A DNA stretch of 64,000 bases from Trichoplax adhaerens (GCF_000150275.1 NW_002060944.1:3166229-3230228); one strand, 5' to 3'. Numbered from the stretch's first letter, positions 13,801 to 29,300 are shown. Numbers and translations: made by a program. Notes: a model not told the origin generated them from the letters alone.

Positions 13801-16800
13801 ATAGCTAAAAGAGATATATAATCGGTGATCAATCAATATAGTGCGATATAAATAGTCTTGCTGGATTACATAGAAAGTGAATTCGAGAATTAGCGTATTG
13901 GTTATATAATAAGCAGTGCTATTGAAGGTTAGTCAAGACCACATAGTAGAAATGACATATTATAATATAGCAGGGAAATGCGGAAATAGCATCAATAATA
14001 TTCCTTTTTATTGTAAATACAAAGGTTACAATTGATAATGAATCGGGGCAGTATAGTAGAAAGACCCTATTTGGTAGTATAATAAAGCGGAAATGGCTTC
14101 AATAGTATTATGAATACAAAAGTAGCAAAATACTTCCTATATAATTGACAATGAAACAAAGTAGCGTACTAGAAATATCCTGTTTAATAATATGGAACAA
14201 GAAGGATCAGTAAAAGCTAGTTCTAGGATTAAACCATAGTTGAAATACACTCTTGGGGAAACCCTGTTCTAGAGAAGATGATATCAATAATGCTATTAAT
14301 AATTACGCTAGTGATACAAGTAAATATTAGTGTAACTATAATTTTAAGAAATCTTAAAGGTAGTTGATACTTTAAAAAATGATTTAGTATTAACTGTAAA
14401 ATTATAATTACGACGAATATTTAATAATCGATCGACCAAGATCAATAGTGATAATAATATAGATCGTGAATTAAATCGCTTAGATCTTCAATTATACAAT
14501 TATTGCATTAATTTTCAATTTAGTTAGCGACGCAGTGCAGTTAAATTGTGGATTTGAAAGCGATTTTTGCCAGTGGAAAAACATGATCATCGACGATTTC
14601 GATTGGAGTCGTAGGCAAGCGATGAGTTGTACCCCTGATACAGGACCTATATTTGATCATACTTTCACCAATGTCTCAGGTAAAATATCAATTTACAACC
14701 ATTAATTACGACAACTAATGTCCAATAGTTGATCTATTCTCGCTTTGAACTTCTAGGCACTTTCGCTTTAGCTAATGTAGCATCTTATGCTGCTAATAAT
14801 CGGGCAATCTTATTTAGCCCTCTCATAACTAGCGCTCAAACCAGATGTTTAAGGTTTTGGTATAATATGTACGGACAAGATGTTAATGAGCTCTTTGTAG
14901 TTATCTCCAATGCTGGCAAAGTATGGAATAAAGTAGGTAATCAAGGACGACAATGGAATTTGGCCGAAATTGACATTAGTAGTAGCTACCTAAACTACAC
15001 GGTAATGAGAATGAAAGTAGAAATTTTTGCTTACTATTAAAACATCTTACCGAATTGCAACTTCTAATAGCCGTAGATAAATGAACCTAGTATTAAATAT
15101 TACGAGATAGTGTACGTTTTAAATTATGACATAAGTGTTGAACTTGGATCATTTCTGGGCAACTAATCAATTTATTTTACATCATTTAGATCTATATTGG
15201 TGCAGTGAGGGGAAATGGAGTACAAGGAGATATTGCCCTAGATGATGTAACAGTTACTAACCAATTATGTAAGATATTGATATTGTCATCACTTTAATTA
15301 ATTAAGCTCACTAATAACTAAATACTAGCATAGATAAATTCCAAACCATCTTTATAAAGGCAATAATCCATGCGATGCCAGTCCTTGTCTTAATGGTGGA
15401 ACTTGCGTACCGGTTAATGCTCAAAACTATACCTGCACATGTACTAATGATTACTCAGGCCAAAACTGTCAAACCTTTGTCAGTAAGTTAAAACAATAAT
15501 CATCAAATAGCTGTAGCCCATTATATTATACTTCTATTATTTGCATGTAGCTGAAATTATTTAAGTTGTATACGGATATGGCTGTTTATACATATCTTTA
15601 AAGGTCACATAATTTAACTTGATAAAAGATATTTATTGATGCCAAGTACTGTACATCGTATGCGACAAAAGGCATTATATTAATTTATATAATGATTTGT
15701 AACAGATTTTATAAAATTACGCTTTAAGCTTTAACTTGTTTCAATTTATGTTGTACTTATATCTGAAATTTATCTAGATTATACGGTATGTGATTGGGTA
15801 CTGTATTATTTAATATGATAGTTGTATAATCTAACTTTAAAGATAAATTATAAACAGTTATAATAGACGTTGGATCAAGTCAGATTAAATTAAATCATGG
15901 ATATACTAATTTTATTCATCATCATTCTAAGTTTCGTTGATATCTTTTATCTAAAAGATGTCCAGGTTCGATTAGTTAACGGCAATAGTACGTCTGGGCG
16001 AGTAGAAGTTTACTATGGCGGCGAATGGGGTACAGTCTGCGATGATATCTGGGATATCAATGATGCTACAGTAATTTGTCGTCAATTAGGCTATCCAGGG
16101 GCGGTTGCAGCTATCAGAAATGGAGGATTCGGTGCAGGTACAGGTACTATTCTCTTGGATGATGTCGCTTGCAACGGCAACGAAAATAAAATTGAAGACT
16201 GCTCTCATTCTGGATGGGGTCAAACCAATTGCAATCATAATGAAGATGCAGGAGTTGTATGCCAAGGTTTGATAATTCATGAACTAATAAATCTCTATCA
16301 ATATATTTTGTCGACATCAGACTATTCAGTCCATTGATATTTGTTCTTTTTAACTGCAGATATTTAAATTTACATCGTTAAGTATTTGTTCCTTTTATTA
16401 TGGGATAGTTTTTACTTGATTAGTGCTGCACTGTAAATAGTAAAATGGACTAGGATATTATTCTTACTGCTATTCTAATTGCTAGTAACTTCTATACTGT
16501 ATAAGTCTTTCGTTAATAGCATTGGATAGATTCGTCTATAAATACTGTACCAAGGTATTTAGAGCTCATCGACAATAATGAATCATCGCGTTCTCATCAT
16601 TTTTAGCCAAGGTTCGCTTAGTTAACGGTGGAGCGGATTATGGAAGAGTTGAAGTGTATCATGATGGAAGTTGGGGAACTATCTGCGACGATAGTTGGAC
16701 TAATACTGATGCTAGTATCGTTTGTAAGCAACTTGGATTTACTGGAGTCTCAGAAGCTGTTTGTTGTGGTACTTATGGCGCTGGCACTGGCACGATTTGG

Positions 16801-17715
16801 ATGGATAATGTTTATTGCGTTGGCACTGAGAATTCTATACTAGAATGTTCTCATAACGGCTGGGGTGTTAATAACTGTCAACATACTGAAGATGCTGGGG
16901 TTCGTTGCCAAGGTAAGCAATTGCTGGACTACAATAAATAATCGATTGAAATGCTTAAAGAAAAATACTGAACCAAATACGCTACCGCATCTTAGTATTA
17001 ACTCTACTGATATTCGATTTTGATCTCATCGCACATTATATAGTATGTAAGAAATTGTATTTGGGCAGCACTCTATGTCTCTAAACTTAACTTTTGGCAC
17101 TCTAATAATTACAGAAAGAAAGATTTGCTACTTTTTTACTACGATGCCTCACTCATTTAGTCATGCAACACCAAAAAATTTTAGATACTATAACACATAA
17201 AATTAAGCACTCTCAGTATGACTCTAAATGCTAACAATCGCCTATCGTTAAAGGAATAGTAACACCACTAGTCTCTCTTAGACAAAATTAAACTAAAATT
17301 TCATAAAAAATTTAGTCAATTTATGGAACATCCACAAAAACATTAGTTATCAATGTGCAGATAATATTTTAAAAGTATGCACGTCCTTATCTATTAAAAA
17401 CATGTCAAGTATCGTAGTAAAATTAATATTAAATGTACTTTGTAACACTGTCATCATTATAAGGGTAGCATTAGATTATTCACCGAATTATTGTGAATGA
17501 TATACGAGATCTAAAATCAGTGCTTTCTTACATTTAAAAATATAGTTTCTAGCCGTAAACGTAAATTAGACCATGATATTAAAAAGCTGGCCAGTGAATT
17601 ACGTGCTGGTAGAAATAGAAATCATGAGGATATGAACTTTTTAAGGATGATGAGAATGGAATATGAACAACACCGACGAGATAATAAGAACGACGACGAT
17701 GACGATAGTCCGTAA
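10823..17715 (+). CDS. Secreted or surface mosaic protein: signal peptide, MAM, EGF, two SRCR domains, charged tail
   Basis: Eight exons: 10823-10892, 14524-14679, 14757-15001, 15190-15268, 15360-15482, 15958-16266, 16607-16912 and 17546-17715. They sum to 1458 nt (485 residues), every phase compatible. Exon 1 encodes a signal peptide (hydrophobic run [12 protein letters not shown]) and ends phase 1 before a 3.6-kb intron. The MAM domain, one EGF and two SRCR domains follow. The last exon gives a basic then acidic tail (starts [18 protein letters not shown], ends NDDDDDSP). No membrane helix was seen, so the product may be secreted unless an exon was missed. MAM, EGF and SRCR are extracellular adhesion or ligand-binding modules; the ligand is unknown. 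It is a likely paralogue of the larger gene from 23341. Weakest points: linking the distant signal exon, and the final exon's acceptor. Confidence 0.72.
13501..13715. repeat. Tandem repeat of about 72 bp, three diverged copies, in intron 1
   Basis: GATGAAATTGATAATTGATA-like starts occur at 13508, 13580 and 13651. Each is followed by variants of TAGACTTTTACGATATTCGA and AGGTTTTCCGATTGATCATC. The array lies in the long first intron of the MAM-EGF-SRCR gene. Confidence 0.75.
14524..15268 (+). other. MAM domain (three exons)
   Basis: Exons 14524-14679, 14757-15001 and 15190-15268. Family hallmarks: [22 protein letters not shown], a cysteine-containing FWYNMYG, and the closing [10 protein letters not shown]. 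Three MAM domains in the neighbouring receptor gene share the exon split, with inner phases 1 then 0 and a final exon that ends phase 1. Confidence 0.88.
15360..15482 (+). other. EGF-like domain exon
   Basis: A single phase 1-1 exon with the six-cysteine pattern [12 protein letters not shown], then [13 protein letters not shown] non-calcium type EGF, judging by the absence of the D-x-N-E start. Confidence 0.9.
15958..16266 (+). other. SRCR domain 1 of the first receptor gene
   Basis: A single phase 1-1 exon. It starts [19 protein letters not shown] and has [43 protein letters not shown] and HNEDAGVVC. Six canonical cysteines; the QLGY rather than QLGC wording is like group A SRCR domains. 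It lacks the adjacent cysteine pair of its neighbour. Confidence 0.93.
16607..16912 (+). other. SRCR domain 2 of the first receptor gene
   Basis: A single phase 1-1 exon with [54 protein letters not shown] and HTEDAGVRC. It carries an adjacent CC pair before the YGAGTG turn, shared with several SRCR domains of the next gene. Confidence 0.93.
17546..17715 (+). other. Putative terminal exon with charged tail
   Basis: The acceptor at 17544-17545 gives phase 1 and continues directly from the second SRCR exon. The peptide is rich in Lys/Arg then Asp, helical in look, and ends at TAA 17713-17715. It resembles a cytosolic or nuclear-type tail more than an extracellular module, yet no membrane span precedes it. 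It could instead belong to a separate, unrecognised gene. Confidence 0.5.
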
Positions 17716-20700
17716 TATGAAAGGAAGGCTCAAGACCAAACCGTTAGCATTGAAGGAAAAATTATTTAGTACCTACGTAAAATGTATAATTAGAAATAAT
17801 TAGTTTATTATTGTTATAGTTTATTTGAGAGAAATGTGTATAGTGAATTTAGCTAGTACGATATAATGCAATCAATACTATTAAGATTGAATTTTAACTT
17901 AGGAAGCTGCTTCATTTTATCCATTTTGCACTAGAATTCAAAGCAAAATATTCATGTTTAATACATTAGTTTAAAGTACTATTTAAATTATATGATATGC
18001 TTATATTACAACTAAACTAGAAAGACCGTACATATACATGTAGCTGTAATTTAGTAAAATGTTATCCAAAATTAACTATAGAATTTAGAAGAACGAATAA
18101 ATATTAACTATGACCAGCAACTTCATGCATGGTATACCGTATTTCTATCGCTGTTAACAGACTCTAGAATTTAGACTACAAAATTCTTGTTGAAATACAT
18201 ACTTGAGTAACAGAATAAATAAGATTCGTCACAAACATCAATAATCGCTGTAGTTCACAGCAAATTCGCAACAATAGTATCTGTACTAGTAGAATTTTTC
18301 TGGAACAGCATGCTGGTTCAATTAACTAGTAATAATGAGAAGCATAAATTAAGGACAGTGTATTAAAATCTCAATGTTTACCCTGAAAAAATTTCACATC
18401 TAATTAATCCCGATTAACTATGATAATCCAATTTGTGGCCAAAATATGGCATTCTATTTTAATAATAAAATCTGGGCCTTGACTATCGGGGATATTAACA
18501 TGAGAGGTTAATGTGCTATTCGCAAGTCTAGTATTTCTCTGGCTGTCTACTTTTACTTCAGTTATAGTAAAAGTTCTGGATCGATTGTAAATATAGGAAT
18601 ATGATTGTTACAACTTCCAAATTTTGTAACAAGTACTAGATCTGCACTCAGCAAGGAGACCCAGTAATTAAGTTGAAGAACTAACTTTATTGTTAAAATG
18701 AAGAGTTTATATACTTTCTTTATTGTGACCTTTGATCTACTAACGTAGATCACAAGATCATCACTAACAGAAAGGTTTCCCTAGTTTAGACATTACAAAT
18801 AGACTATCATGCCAAGTATGGCAACATGAGAATACATATATAGATAACCTTAATATAGTACCATAACTACATCTATATACGCCTGACGTGATAACATCGT
18901 GATATTTAACCATATATAGAAAGAAGGTAACATACTAATTATGTAACTATACAGAACGTGACAATGATATGCATTATTAATAAGAAATTGACCCTCAAAG
19001 TCTGGAACTGCGTACTGATATCTCTATTTACACAGTAGCGTGATAAAATTTTTGCAACAAATCCCTCATAATATATCACATGCATTAAATACAAGTATGA
19101 AAGGAATGAGATGCCAAAAAGATATATGGCAATTTTTTATGATTTAAATGATTAAGAATAAGATAATATGCATGTTAGACGTAAAGATTTATTCATTTTT
19201 TGTATTCAGTGTCTATTAGTACGTCCGCTTTAGTAAAATTTTCAGAATCAACTTACTCATTTTTAGCGATTTCTATTTGTGAATTCTAGAAAAGAATTCG
19301 TTAATTTATTTGTACCTTTCGTCTTACAATATTATTTCGCTTTATAACGAAAGAAACATTTTAAGATCTATCAATATGCTATGAATAGTAATCGATTATA
19401 GCTGCGGCGATGTAAATCCAGTGCTAGCTTAAGTTCGTATTAGATCCTACATAGAGTTTAAAATTAATTTCTTATGGTATCTTGACATACATAGATAAAT
19501 AGACTGTGGTCATATTTCTTACAATTATCAATCAATAATGCAAATAATTCTTTGCCTTGCTCGTAACCTCTTAAGAATAGCCGTAACTACGCTGCACTAT
19601 CAGAAAGTTTTTCGAAGTCCTGTATTCACTCATTGATCATATTAACGCTAGCAATATAACTCTACTATTCTACTCACAACGTGGTAGCTGTAACATAATT
19701 ATATTATACGGCTGATTAAAACTCTTCCTAGGTGTTGCAGTTCCCACACTAGGCGATGATTGCAACTTTACTAGGGCCTGGCTTATACAAAATTATTACA
19801 ATGTTATTATTAAGTGCACTTAGCGGGTAATAGCGGAGCTTGGCTTATTTTTGCGCTCGATACATCACGTACATATACGAAATTTTATGAGTCGAGAGGT
19901 AACTCGGCAGTTGGGTTTGTAATAAGTTGGATTACATAGAAAATCAGCTTATTATATCACGTAATCGTCATCTAAATCTACTGGTTCAGTTTCTAATGTG
20001 GTAACAAATCTAATTGACGGATCAACATAAAACAAGAAATGATGGAAGTAATCCTTGTGAGTAATTCAGTCTACGTTGTTAAACAACAAGAGTAGTTTTG
20101 CATAACTAATGAAGCATACATAAACCACTTAAAGCTCCAGAATAGATCTACTCCCATGATGAAGTTTCTTCTTGATACAAACTCCTTAGCAACCTTTTAA
20201 TTCTTAGATTGAATGCTATGCTACCCATTGGAATGTTCAACCATAATTATATAATTAATAATCCTGACCTGAATAATTCATTTAATAGGGCGTAAACAAT
20301 CATGAAATTAAATATCAGGTATGAATGATATATCAATATTAGCTCATGCTGTACGAATCATGGTGGAGACTTGATTCAAAGATGTACTGGAATAGGTTTA
20401 AATTCTACTGATCCCTGCAATAATGATTGAGAAGTGTTAAGAGAATCAATCAGATAGGCTTATCATGTAAGTCGTTACGGTGCTCTTTCAGTATTAATCA
20501 CAGCATAGATCACCTTGGTGGTTATGAGCTAAAACTATAGCATATGACCGAAATCACAAATCGAAAAATAATAAACGACATTACAATGGTTTAGAAGTCT
20601 AATTAGCTGGTATAACGATAATAGTTATCGTAGAACAATCATCAATATAGAGAAAAAATAGCAATATTTGAACAATTAAGTTTTCGTTGTCGCCATCATT

Positions 20701-23340
20701 ACCAATATCATCACTTCGATAGTAATATGACCTTTCGAGCAGACTGAACCTTTATTCTACTTCTCATTTATCGCCACTACCAATGGTTGCATTAATATTT
20801 ACATGACAATATGGCAAATTTATGTTACTATAATTGAATTCCATGCGGCATGCAATCCATGACAATTTACTTTACTCTGATACTATTAGTAAATCTTGAT
20901 TAAAAATTGCGTTTATCTCAATTCTGTTATCTTTCAATACCTATAATGACTGCCATGATCCAATATGACCTTGTTAAGATCTAATTTGATTAGGAAAAAG
21001 CAATAACTTATGATCCTTTTAATAATATTGTTATATTATAATCATCTAATACCAGTCATTTTTCTTATTATCTATTTAACTTTAAATGCAAACACCATTA
21101 TTCTGATTATGTCAATCAATAGAAAGCAATTTGAATAATATTACCGAATTATCAGTTTATATAAACCTATGTAACATTATCTATGCCATTTTAATTGATC
21201 AAATTATTTTCAATGAACGACTAGTGTATACTGAATTTATTTATAAATAATTACGTAAGAAAAAAATGTTGGGTGTGAATAAAAATTGGCCATTACTTAA
21301 TTGTTAGGATACAGTAGTTGTATAGTCACACAGCTGAAAATCGAGGTGTAAGCCATAGAATAATGTGATCTTTACTCTTTATTATCAGATATTTTATTCT
21401 ACTGTAGTTTATTACAAATCTAAAGAAAATATCAGCGGATAGTAATAGCTGCTATTACAATTTATAAGAAGTTTAATGTAAAGAAAGAGAGGAACTTATT
21501 ACAGAATGGCCTCACTTTATAAATAACTGGCAAAAATATCTTCAAATATCTTACGAGTAACTATAGCTTCTTAATTAGCACAGTAGAAACTTCTACTAAC
21601 ATAAATGTACCATGAATTATCATCTATCTTTTCAAATGCAGCAATAGATGACAACTGATTACATTGTTCAAATACTTTTAGTCGACAACACTATTATATC
21701 ATCATGATACTAAAATCAATAGCTATTTAAGTTTGTTAATCTCGCTAACATTATCTCCATATAGAATTCCGTATATCTATTCATATATATCACTTTAAGC
21801 CTAGGAGTCTGTAAGAATGAAATAGCAATTTCACTTCAAACCACAAAATAATTTAAAAGTTCACTGAATAATTTAGTTTTTGCATCTCAAGTAATAAGGA
21901 ATCGACCTAGTACCTTCTAGATTAGTCTTTAATGAATGCTCTTCTATAAAACAATAAGTTGGAGTAATTACAAATACTTTAAAGTTATTAATCATATTCA
22001 TTAATATTCATCAGTTTCAGTACAATTTCTTTTATGATTCAACCATTAATAATATTAAGTACACCATCATTCAGAAGATGACAGCAAAATCAACACCTTT
22101 ACAGTCAATCATGCTAATACAATTTTTATTGCTATGTACATTTATGACGCCTCTAGAGGTAAAATAACTCGCATATCTATCCGCCTACGATATGGTAATT
22201 CCTTTAGCTTTGATTTATTGAATCGTAGTTATCATCTAGTGTCTTTCCAAACTGTCAATTTTATCCATGTAAAAGCCACTAATTGACCATTTCACATCAA
22301 ATTATGGAATAGAGATTTAGTTATCGTAGTAATATAAAAATCTTTACGTTTGAATGAATTTAAAATCACATGGCAATTAAAATTTTTTCTATTGAAAAAT
22401 GCATGATTCATTAATTGTTATAATGGTCATGATAGACATTAAAATAGTCAATAAGCAAACACTTTATAATGGATTGGCCACTTAAAATACAAAAAGGTCT
22501 GGCATATCTGGCCATAAATCAGGTAAAATATTCATAGAACGTATTTGTAATACTTTATTTGCGTAGATACTTAAACTTCCGGGGATATTACTACTTTCAG
22601 TAAAGACATTTGATCTAAATATCAAACTAGAACAGAAACTGCAATAGTATATTACTGATTGAATCATCATCATCCTGTAAGACTTAATATTAGACCAGAT
22701 CAAACTCTCTAATGACGATATTAAATTCGTTCAATCGATAGAATTGAAGTATTTGTCAAATTCCGTAGTAGAATTACTGTCTGACCCTATTAACGTATTG
22801 AATAACTAACGTGAAGAAGATGAAATATTAATAATTTAAGACAAAATGGATAACCAGTGTTCTTAATACTGGTATAATCGACAGTTCATTATTATTAATC
22901 GACTAACTAAAATTAATAGTCAAGTTACGTAAGCCAATTAACCTTTATTATAATTAGATTAGCTTTAATAACATCATTACTATCGATAAATTATTACATT
23001 ATTATTTTGAATAATAACTAGAAACGTGCTCTCGCTGAATAGAACAAGTATTGAATTGAATACTGTTATCTCATAATTAAGGATAATTTATTTTTCCGCT
23101 CTTTTTAATGATTACTACCTGTATTAATCTCATATTCTATACAATACAAAGAAATCAGCTATGGAATAATACATTAATATTATGTCAACATGGAGATTTA
23201 TTTGCTAAACAGGGCGCGTCAAGAATAAAATTTAATTTAAATTAGTTACAAATCTTATGATCTCACATAATATAAGATGTTATTTTGTTAGGGCCCGTTC
23301 ATACGGAGGGTAATCACTTTGAGGAAAGTAGATTACCAAA
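17716..23340. other. Gene-free AT-rich stretch between the two SRCR genes
   Basis: About 5.6 kb with dense stop codons in all frames. No SRCR, MAM or EGF relic, RNA gene or bounded mobile element was recognised. It should contain the 3' end of the first receptor gene and the promoter of the second. Confidence 0.35.
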
Positions 23341-26300
23341 ATGCGTCTATTAATAGTGCTCTTTTGCTTTATAGGCTATGTTTCAAGTCAAAGCAACGGT
23401 ATGTGGTAATACTAATATATAATCTTGGTATCTAATATTAGCTAATGTAAATGATATTTTAAAGCTATATAGATACTATAGATAGCTAAGACCATACATC
23501 AATTACATATTTCTACGTTAACTAAATTTTTCCATCGATATAAGAACTACCACATGTTGCTATCTTTCCTTTATTGCTAGAATTATTTCGTTGAAACCTT
23601 GTTAAAATTAATTGCACACTATTTTATGTTCAAAAGCTTTACGTAAAGTCACTACGAAAAATATTTTTTCTAAAAAATCAACTCTAAATGCCAATGTAGT
23701 TCTCATCTATCTTACCTATGCCTTAATTATTTCGTTTAAATATCTATTCTTCTTAATTTAATAGTCGAAAATGATATATTCTTCTTCCTAGCCTTCACAC
23801 AAATCTTTCGGAAGATTTCAGTAATTTCATCCGCGCCATTTTCATTTGTAATTTTTAATACAGATCATCTTAACACACACACTGATATAGAGTTTCTCGG
23901 CTATCAAGCTTTCATTCGCAAATAATATCAAAGATTTAAGTCTGGCATAGATTAAAATAGATTAGTTAAGTATAGCTATAATTAAAAGTTACCGCCTCAA
24001 CGAGAGAATATATCGTTTATAACTATTAAATTAAAGCTTGTAGACAATTGCTGTTATTCTAAAAAAAGCTCATGACTGAAATAATCATGAAATTCTCCTA
24101 CTGCTTTGATAAAATAAGTCTGTATGAATTAGCGGATTCCATGAATAGATTCTACAAGATTCAGAGTGATAATTAAGTGTATTTTAATATGAGAACATTC
24201 GACGTAGTGAAATAATTTTTCTGCTCTACTGGCTTATCAAAAGTAAATCACAATTGCGAAATTTATTAATGCGGTATAACTTGGTAATTATCTTTTAGTA
24301 TGAAAATCTAGTTGTCTATAATTATATAAGAAAGTAAAACTTGAGTGAAAGTGAAAATTTTAAAATAATCATGAAAACGTGTCCAAATCCTAATGTTGCC
24401 TCAATTCTAAAGGCTACATTTCGTGATGAGCTACTGTCAAGTCATTAAAATTCCACTACTTTATATCCGATTGCAAGCTGTCAGGACATGAATAAATTCT
24501 AGTAAAGATTTGATCTTTTTGGACATTTATTTGAATAATTTCATTCTAAATATTCGTCAAGTGCGTTAATTCTCGACCTTTCATGCCAAGATCAACATTG
24601 ACGTTACCAGCTGTAATTGTTATTATAATTACTTTAATCTCATGATCCAAAATAAATTACTATTTTAATCCTTTTGAAAAGCGATTAAGATTAAATTAAA
24701 TTATATCCAAACTGGATGTAATTTGCGAGAAAAAATGGAACTAAATTTGCAGTTTTGCTGGTGCCTAATTGAATTTGATCCGCCGTGATTTTGATCTAAT
24801 CAAGAACTTTTCCTCAACGATCTAGAACATTGAAATGTTTTTTTCTTACTTTCTTCCGGACTATGCAAATAATATCAAATTATCATTAAATAAACAGTCA
24901 ACTAGAGTTATCGTCTAAATATTAAAAGTTGAATTTCTGACAACTTGTTGATCAAAAGAAATCAATCTTTTCTTTACAATTCTTATTACTAAATAACATT
25001 AACTAGTCAATTATTGCAAGAACAAGCCCAAACGTATGTTTTTTAATATCACTTTTGGCAGTAAATAATGTCCCTTCATTTATATTAATTAAAAACGTTA
25101 ATAAGCTGTCTATGGGCATGGCCTTAGGTCGATCAGATCACAAATAGTTATACTTTATAACTGTTTTATACCTTGTTCTGCTGGTATTGATAGGTCAGGT
25201 TCGTCTAGTTGGTGGGAATACTCCTAATCAAGGTCGAGTCGAAGTCTATTATCAAGGAACATGGGGATCCGTTTGCGATGACTATTTCAATATCAGTACT
25301 GCTAATGTTGTCTGCAGACAACTCGGATACAGTTCTGCTCAGGCAGCCAGATGTTGTGCTGCCTACGGACAAAGTGCTGGACCTATCCTATTAGATGATG
25401 TGTTTTGCAATGGTGATGAATCATCCATTACCCAATGCCAGCATAATTCGTGGTATCGCAATGATTGTGCACATTCAGAAGATGTTGGTGTTGTGTGTAC
25501 AAGTAAGAGTGATTATGCGTTATATAATATTTCGACTTACAACATTTCTAGTATCGCAGCTATAAATTTTTACGTAGAAACGATGAGCAAGAAATTAATC
25601 AATATAAAAGTTACTTAGGATTTTACTATTTTCTATCACTAATTGTAGTTGAATCCAACTGGGATCCGTTTCAATCAAGTAAGCCCAGTATATTATATAA
25701 ATTAAAAATTATATCCATTTTCCTGCTGGGATACTTGTATATTATCTAAAATCTTAATCTCAAATTAGATTCCTTCGCTATACGTCTTGCTGGGGGAAGA
25801 CTACCTCATGAAGGTCGTCTAGAAGTTCGTCACAAGGGCCAATGGGGAACCGTTTGCGATGATTATTTCAACAGAGTTACCGCTGATGTTGCTTGTCGCC
25901 AATTAGGTTATACAGGAGCAGTTAATGTAGGCTGTTGTGCGGTTTTTGGACCTGGGTCTGGGCCAATCTGGCTGGATGATGTTAAATGCCAAGGCCACGA
26001 ATCATCTCTTGATCAATGCAGCCACAGACCATTCGCTTATACTAATTGTGGACACGGAGAAGATGTTAGCATCACGTGTAATCGTAAGTTTTCATTTTAG
26101 ATAACATTTCGTTTGGTGCCCATATATTTCATAAGAGAAAGAACTAATGATGAATTACAACTTGGATATAGCTTATTATAACAGTACAACTGTTACGCCA
26201 GTTCCAACTGCCTTTTATAGTAAGTCGTTCTATCCATTATATTCTATTTGTTGTTCAATCTTAGCTTAAACTAAATTAAAATAGCAGATATATTACGGCG

Positions 26301-29300
26301 GAGGTACTAGATCTATTTCGCAAGTATTTCTATACAGCCATTTAACATTTAAATGTAATTATAAATTTGCAATGCTAAATATTAATCCTACTAATACAAG
26401 ATAAATGCAGACAAGTGATTTCGATTCTAATCGTAAATTATGAAAATACAGCATAGATAAATTGAACGATAGAAGAGACTTTAACGATTAAATTTTTTAA
26501 CCATTTATTTATGACAATAGCTCCAACTCCACCAAGAAATCTTACAGGTTTATTGCACTTACCTATTATTAAGGATATCTTAATCTTAAGCTGAGCATAT
26601 ACGATCTTGACGCTGTAATTCTTATTTTTCAACAGGAAATAGTTCTTGCTCTTCTGTTAGGTGTTACAATGGTGGCTCATGTTTGTCTCATAATAATACC
26701 TATATGTGCGTGTGTTCTGGAAATTATTACGGAAACAATTGCCAATATGGTAAAATTGCTGATAAATAGTAATTACTAGTGCGATAAATATAATTGTAAT
26801 GATTCGGTAGCTACAATGGATCCAATTTAGTTCACTTAGATGGGCTGAATAAGGTTCAAGAATTTGGACTATAGCCTAGTTTTAATGGCTAAAAATTCGA
26901 AATAAATTTAACAGATAGCTGATTGTTGTTCAAGTATTAACTGTTATACTATAGAGCAATGCTGAAAAACGTTCACAATTTAGATTGTAACATAGATTTA
27001 ATAGCATATTATTCTAATAAATCAAGCAGATAGCTGATTGTAGTTGAAGTGTTAGTTGCTATTCTATATAGCTTTACGAACCTATTGATATTAACACTCG
27101 TAAGGGTCTTTAGGCTTTGATTACATACAGTATTCCGCGAAAGATCTTGATAATTAATTTGTCCATGCTACATAAAATAATGATACTACGTGTGTAATAT
27201 AGATTTGGTACGCTATTTAAGCCTATGCGAGCCAATTAGAATTATTAACTTACATAAATATTACTTTTCCGAGCCGTATTCCTATAAGAATTTCACGCAG
27301 CTATTACATAAAGCGTCAATTTATTACATTTTAAGATATAAATTCTTATATTGCATTCATTTCGAACCGTATTCCTTAAAGAATCCCATGTAGTTCTTAC
27401 ATAAGGCGTCAATTTATTACGTTTTAAGATAAAAATTGTATACAGCGCTCTAATAGCAGGAGTAAATTAAAATTTATATCCGTTTCTTGACCCTATTCAA
27501 AGCCGGTAGATTTGATTTACGACTTGTTAATGGGCCCAACTACGCCTCTGGACGTGTAGAAGTCTTATATCAAGGTACCTGGGGTACTGTATGCGATGAT
27601 AACTTTGGTTCTATCGATGCTGGGGTTGTTTGCAAAGAACTTGGCTTTATGTATGCCGTTTCTTCTTATAACAGTGGTTATTTCGGTACCGGCAAAGGAC
27701 CAATTTGGCTTGATGATGTAGCTTGCCGTGGTAATGAACAAACCATTGCAAATTGCAGCCATAGAGGTTGGGGAAATCACAATTGTGGCCACCACGAAGA
27801 TGTTGGTGTAGTCTGTCGTGATGGTAAGTGAATGAAATCCATAATTACGGTATGCTTCTCGAAATAATCATATGGAGATAAAGGTGATAAACTTACGTAG
27901 CTATTTTTGATCAATTATTTTATTCCTTCATTGTAGTAAATTACGTTCCTGCCAGGCTGGTTGGTGGTAGTGGACATGATTCTGGGCGATTAGAAGTATT
28001 TTATAAAGGTGTCTGGGGTACTGTATGTGATGATGGTTTCAGTATGACCAATGCTGATGTTGTCTGCCAGCAATTGGGTTTCGTCAGTGCCATCAGCTAC
28101 AGTAATGGTCAAAATTCAGGACAAGGTGTAATTTGGCTAGATGATGTCTACTGCAATGGTTCGGAGAGTAATTTAGCGGCATGCAGACATAATTACTGGG
28201 GACATCACAATTGCAATCATAGAGAAGATGTTAATTTACGTTGCTTTGCTGGTATATCAATAAATAAAATCTCTTATAACACCACTAGATATGAATTATT
28301 CTACATTTCTAAACTTTAAATGGCTTTTTGCCATTAAAACAAATTTATCGCTAACGGTTGTTCTATGATTAATTAATTATCTGTAATCATATAACTTAGG
28401 TGCTACGCCAATACCAGAAGGGCCTACGCACGGTAAGTCATTTCCGTATAGTTACGTTAACTGATTGCAAATATCTAAAACTTAATATGCAGGTTTTTAG
28501 TTGCATTTTTACTCTATTGTTGGGCTCAATTACTCCTTTTATTTTCAATCTGTCTGGCATAAATTTACTATTGTTAAGTTTCAGAATACTAATAACATAT
28601 GTGCTTCTTCTTATTAAATTCATAGATTATGACCCATGCTCATCCAATCCTTGTTATAATAATGGCGTATGCTACGTCAATTTTAATAACACGTATACCT
28701 GTTACTGCAATAGCAATTACACCGGAAATCGATGTCAGTACTGTGAGTAAAGAAATCGTCTTTTAAATCATTTGAAAATTAGCAAGGCTATTCCTTCGTT
28801 TTATTTCAACTTCAATTTGGGGTCACAATCGTGCAAAACCTAATAGTTCTTATTGGAATGATTTTGCTATCTTTTATAATTAAACTGGCATTGACGGCAA
28901 CAATATAGATATTAATCCATCCACTCCATCAACTCAAGGTAGGGAAATAACCCACTTTTTATCGGTTATTCCCAAAACTTAAATTTGTGCTCGATCTATT
29001 TGTTAAAATAATTTCAGTTTTCTAATACTTACACTTTTCTTTTTTCATACTGTAGAGCCAGCTAGTAAGTAAAGATGCATGGCAAGATAATAATCTACAA
29101 TAAAAATTACGATCTTTATCAGGATTTATATAGAAGAATCAGCAATTACTTGACTTTTAATTACTGCACTGGTATTTAACCTCCTCAATCGCAGATGTTA
29201 TCAGCGCTCTAAGCTGCGATTTTGAATCGAACTTTTGCAACTGGCGCTACCCAAGTAGCGCTAATCATAGCCATGTATTTCAATGGACTAGAAGATATGG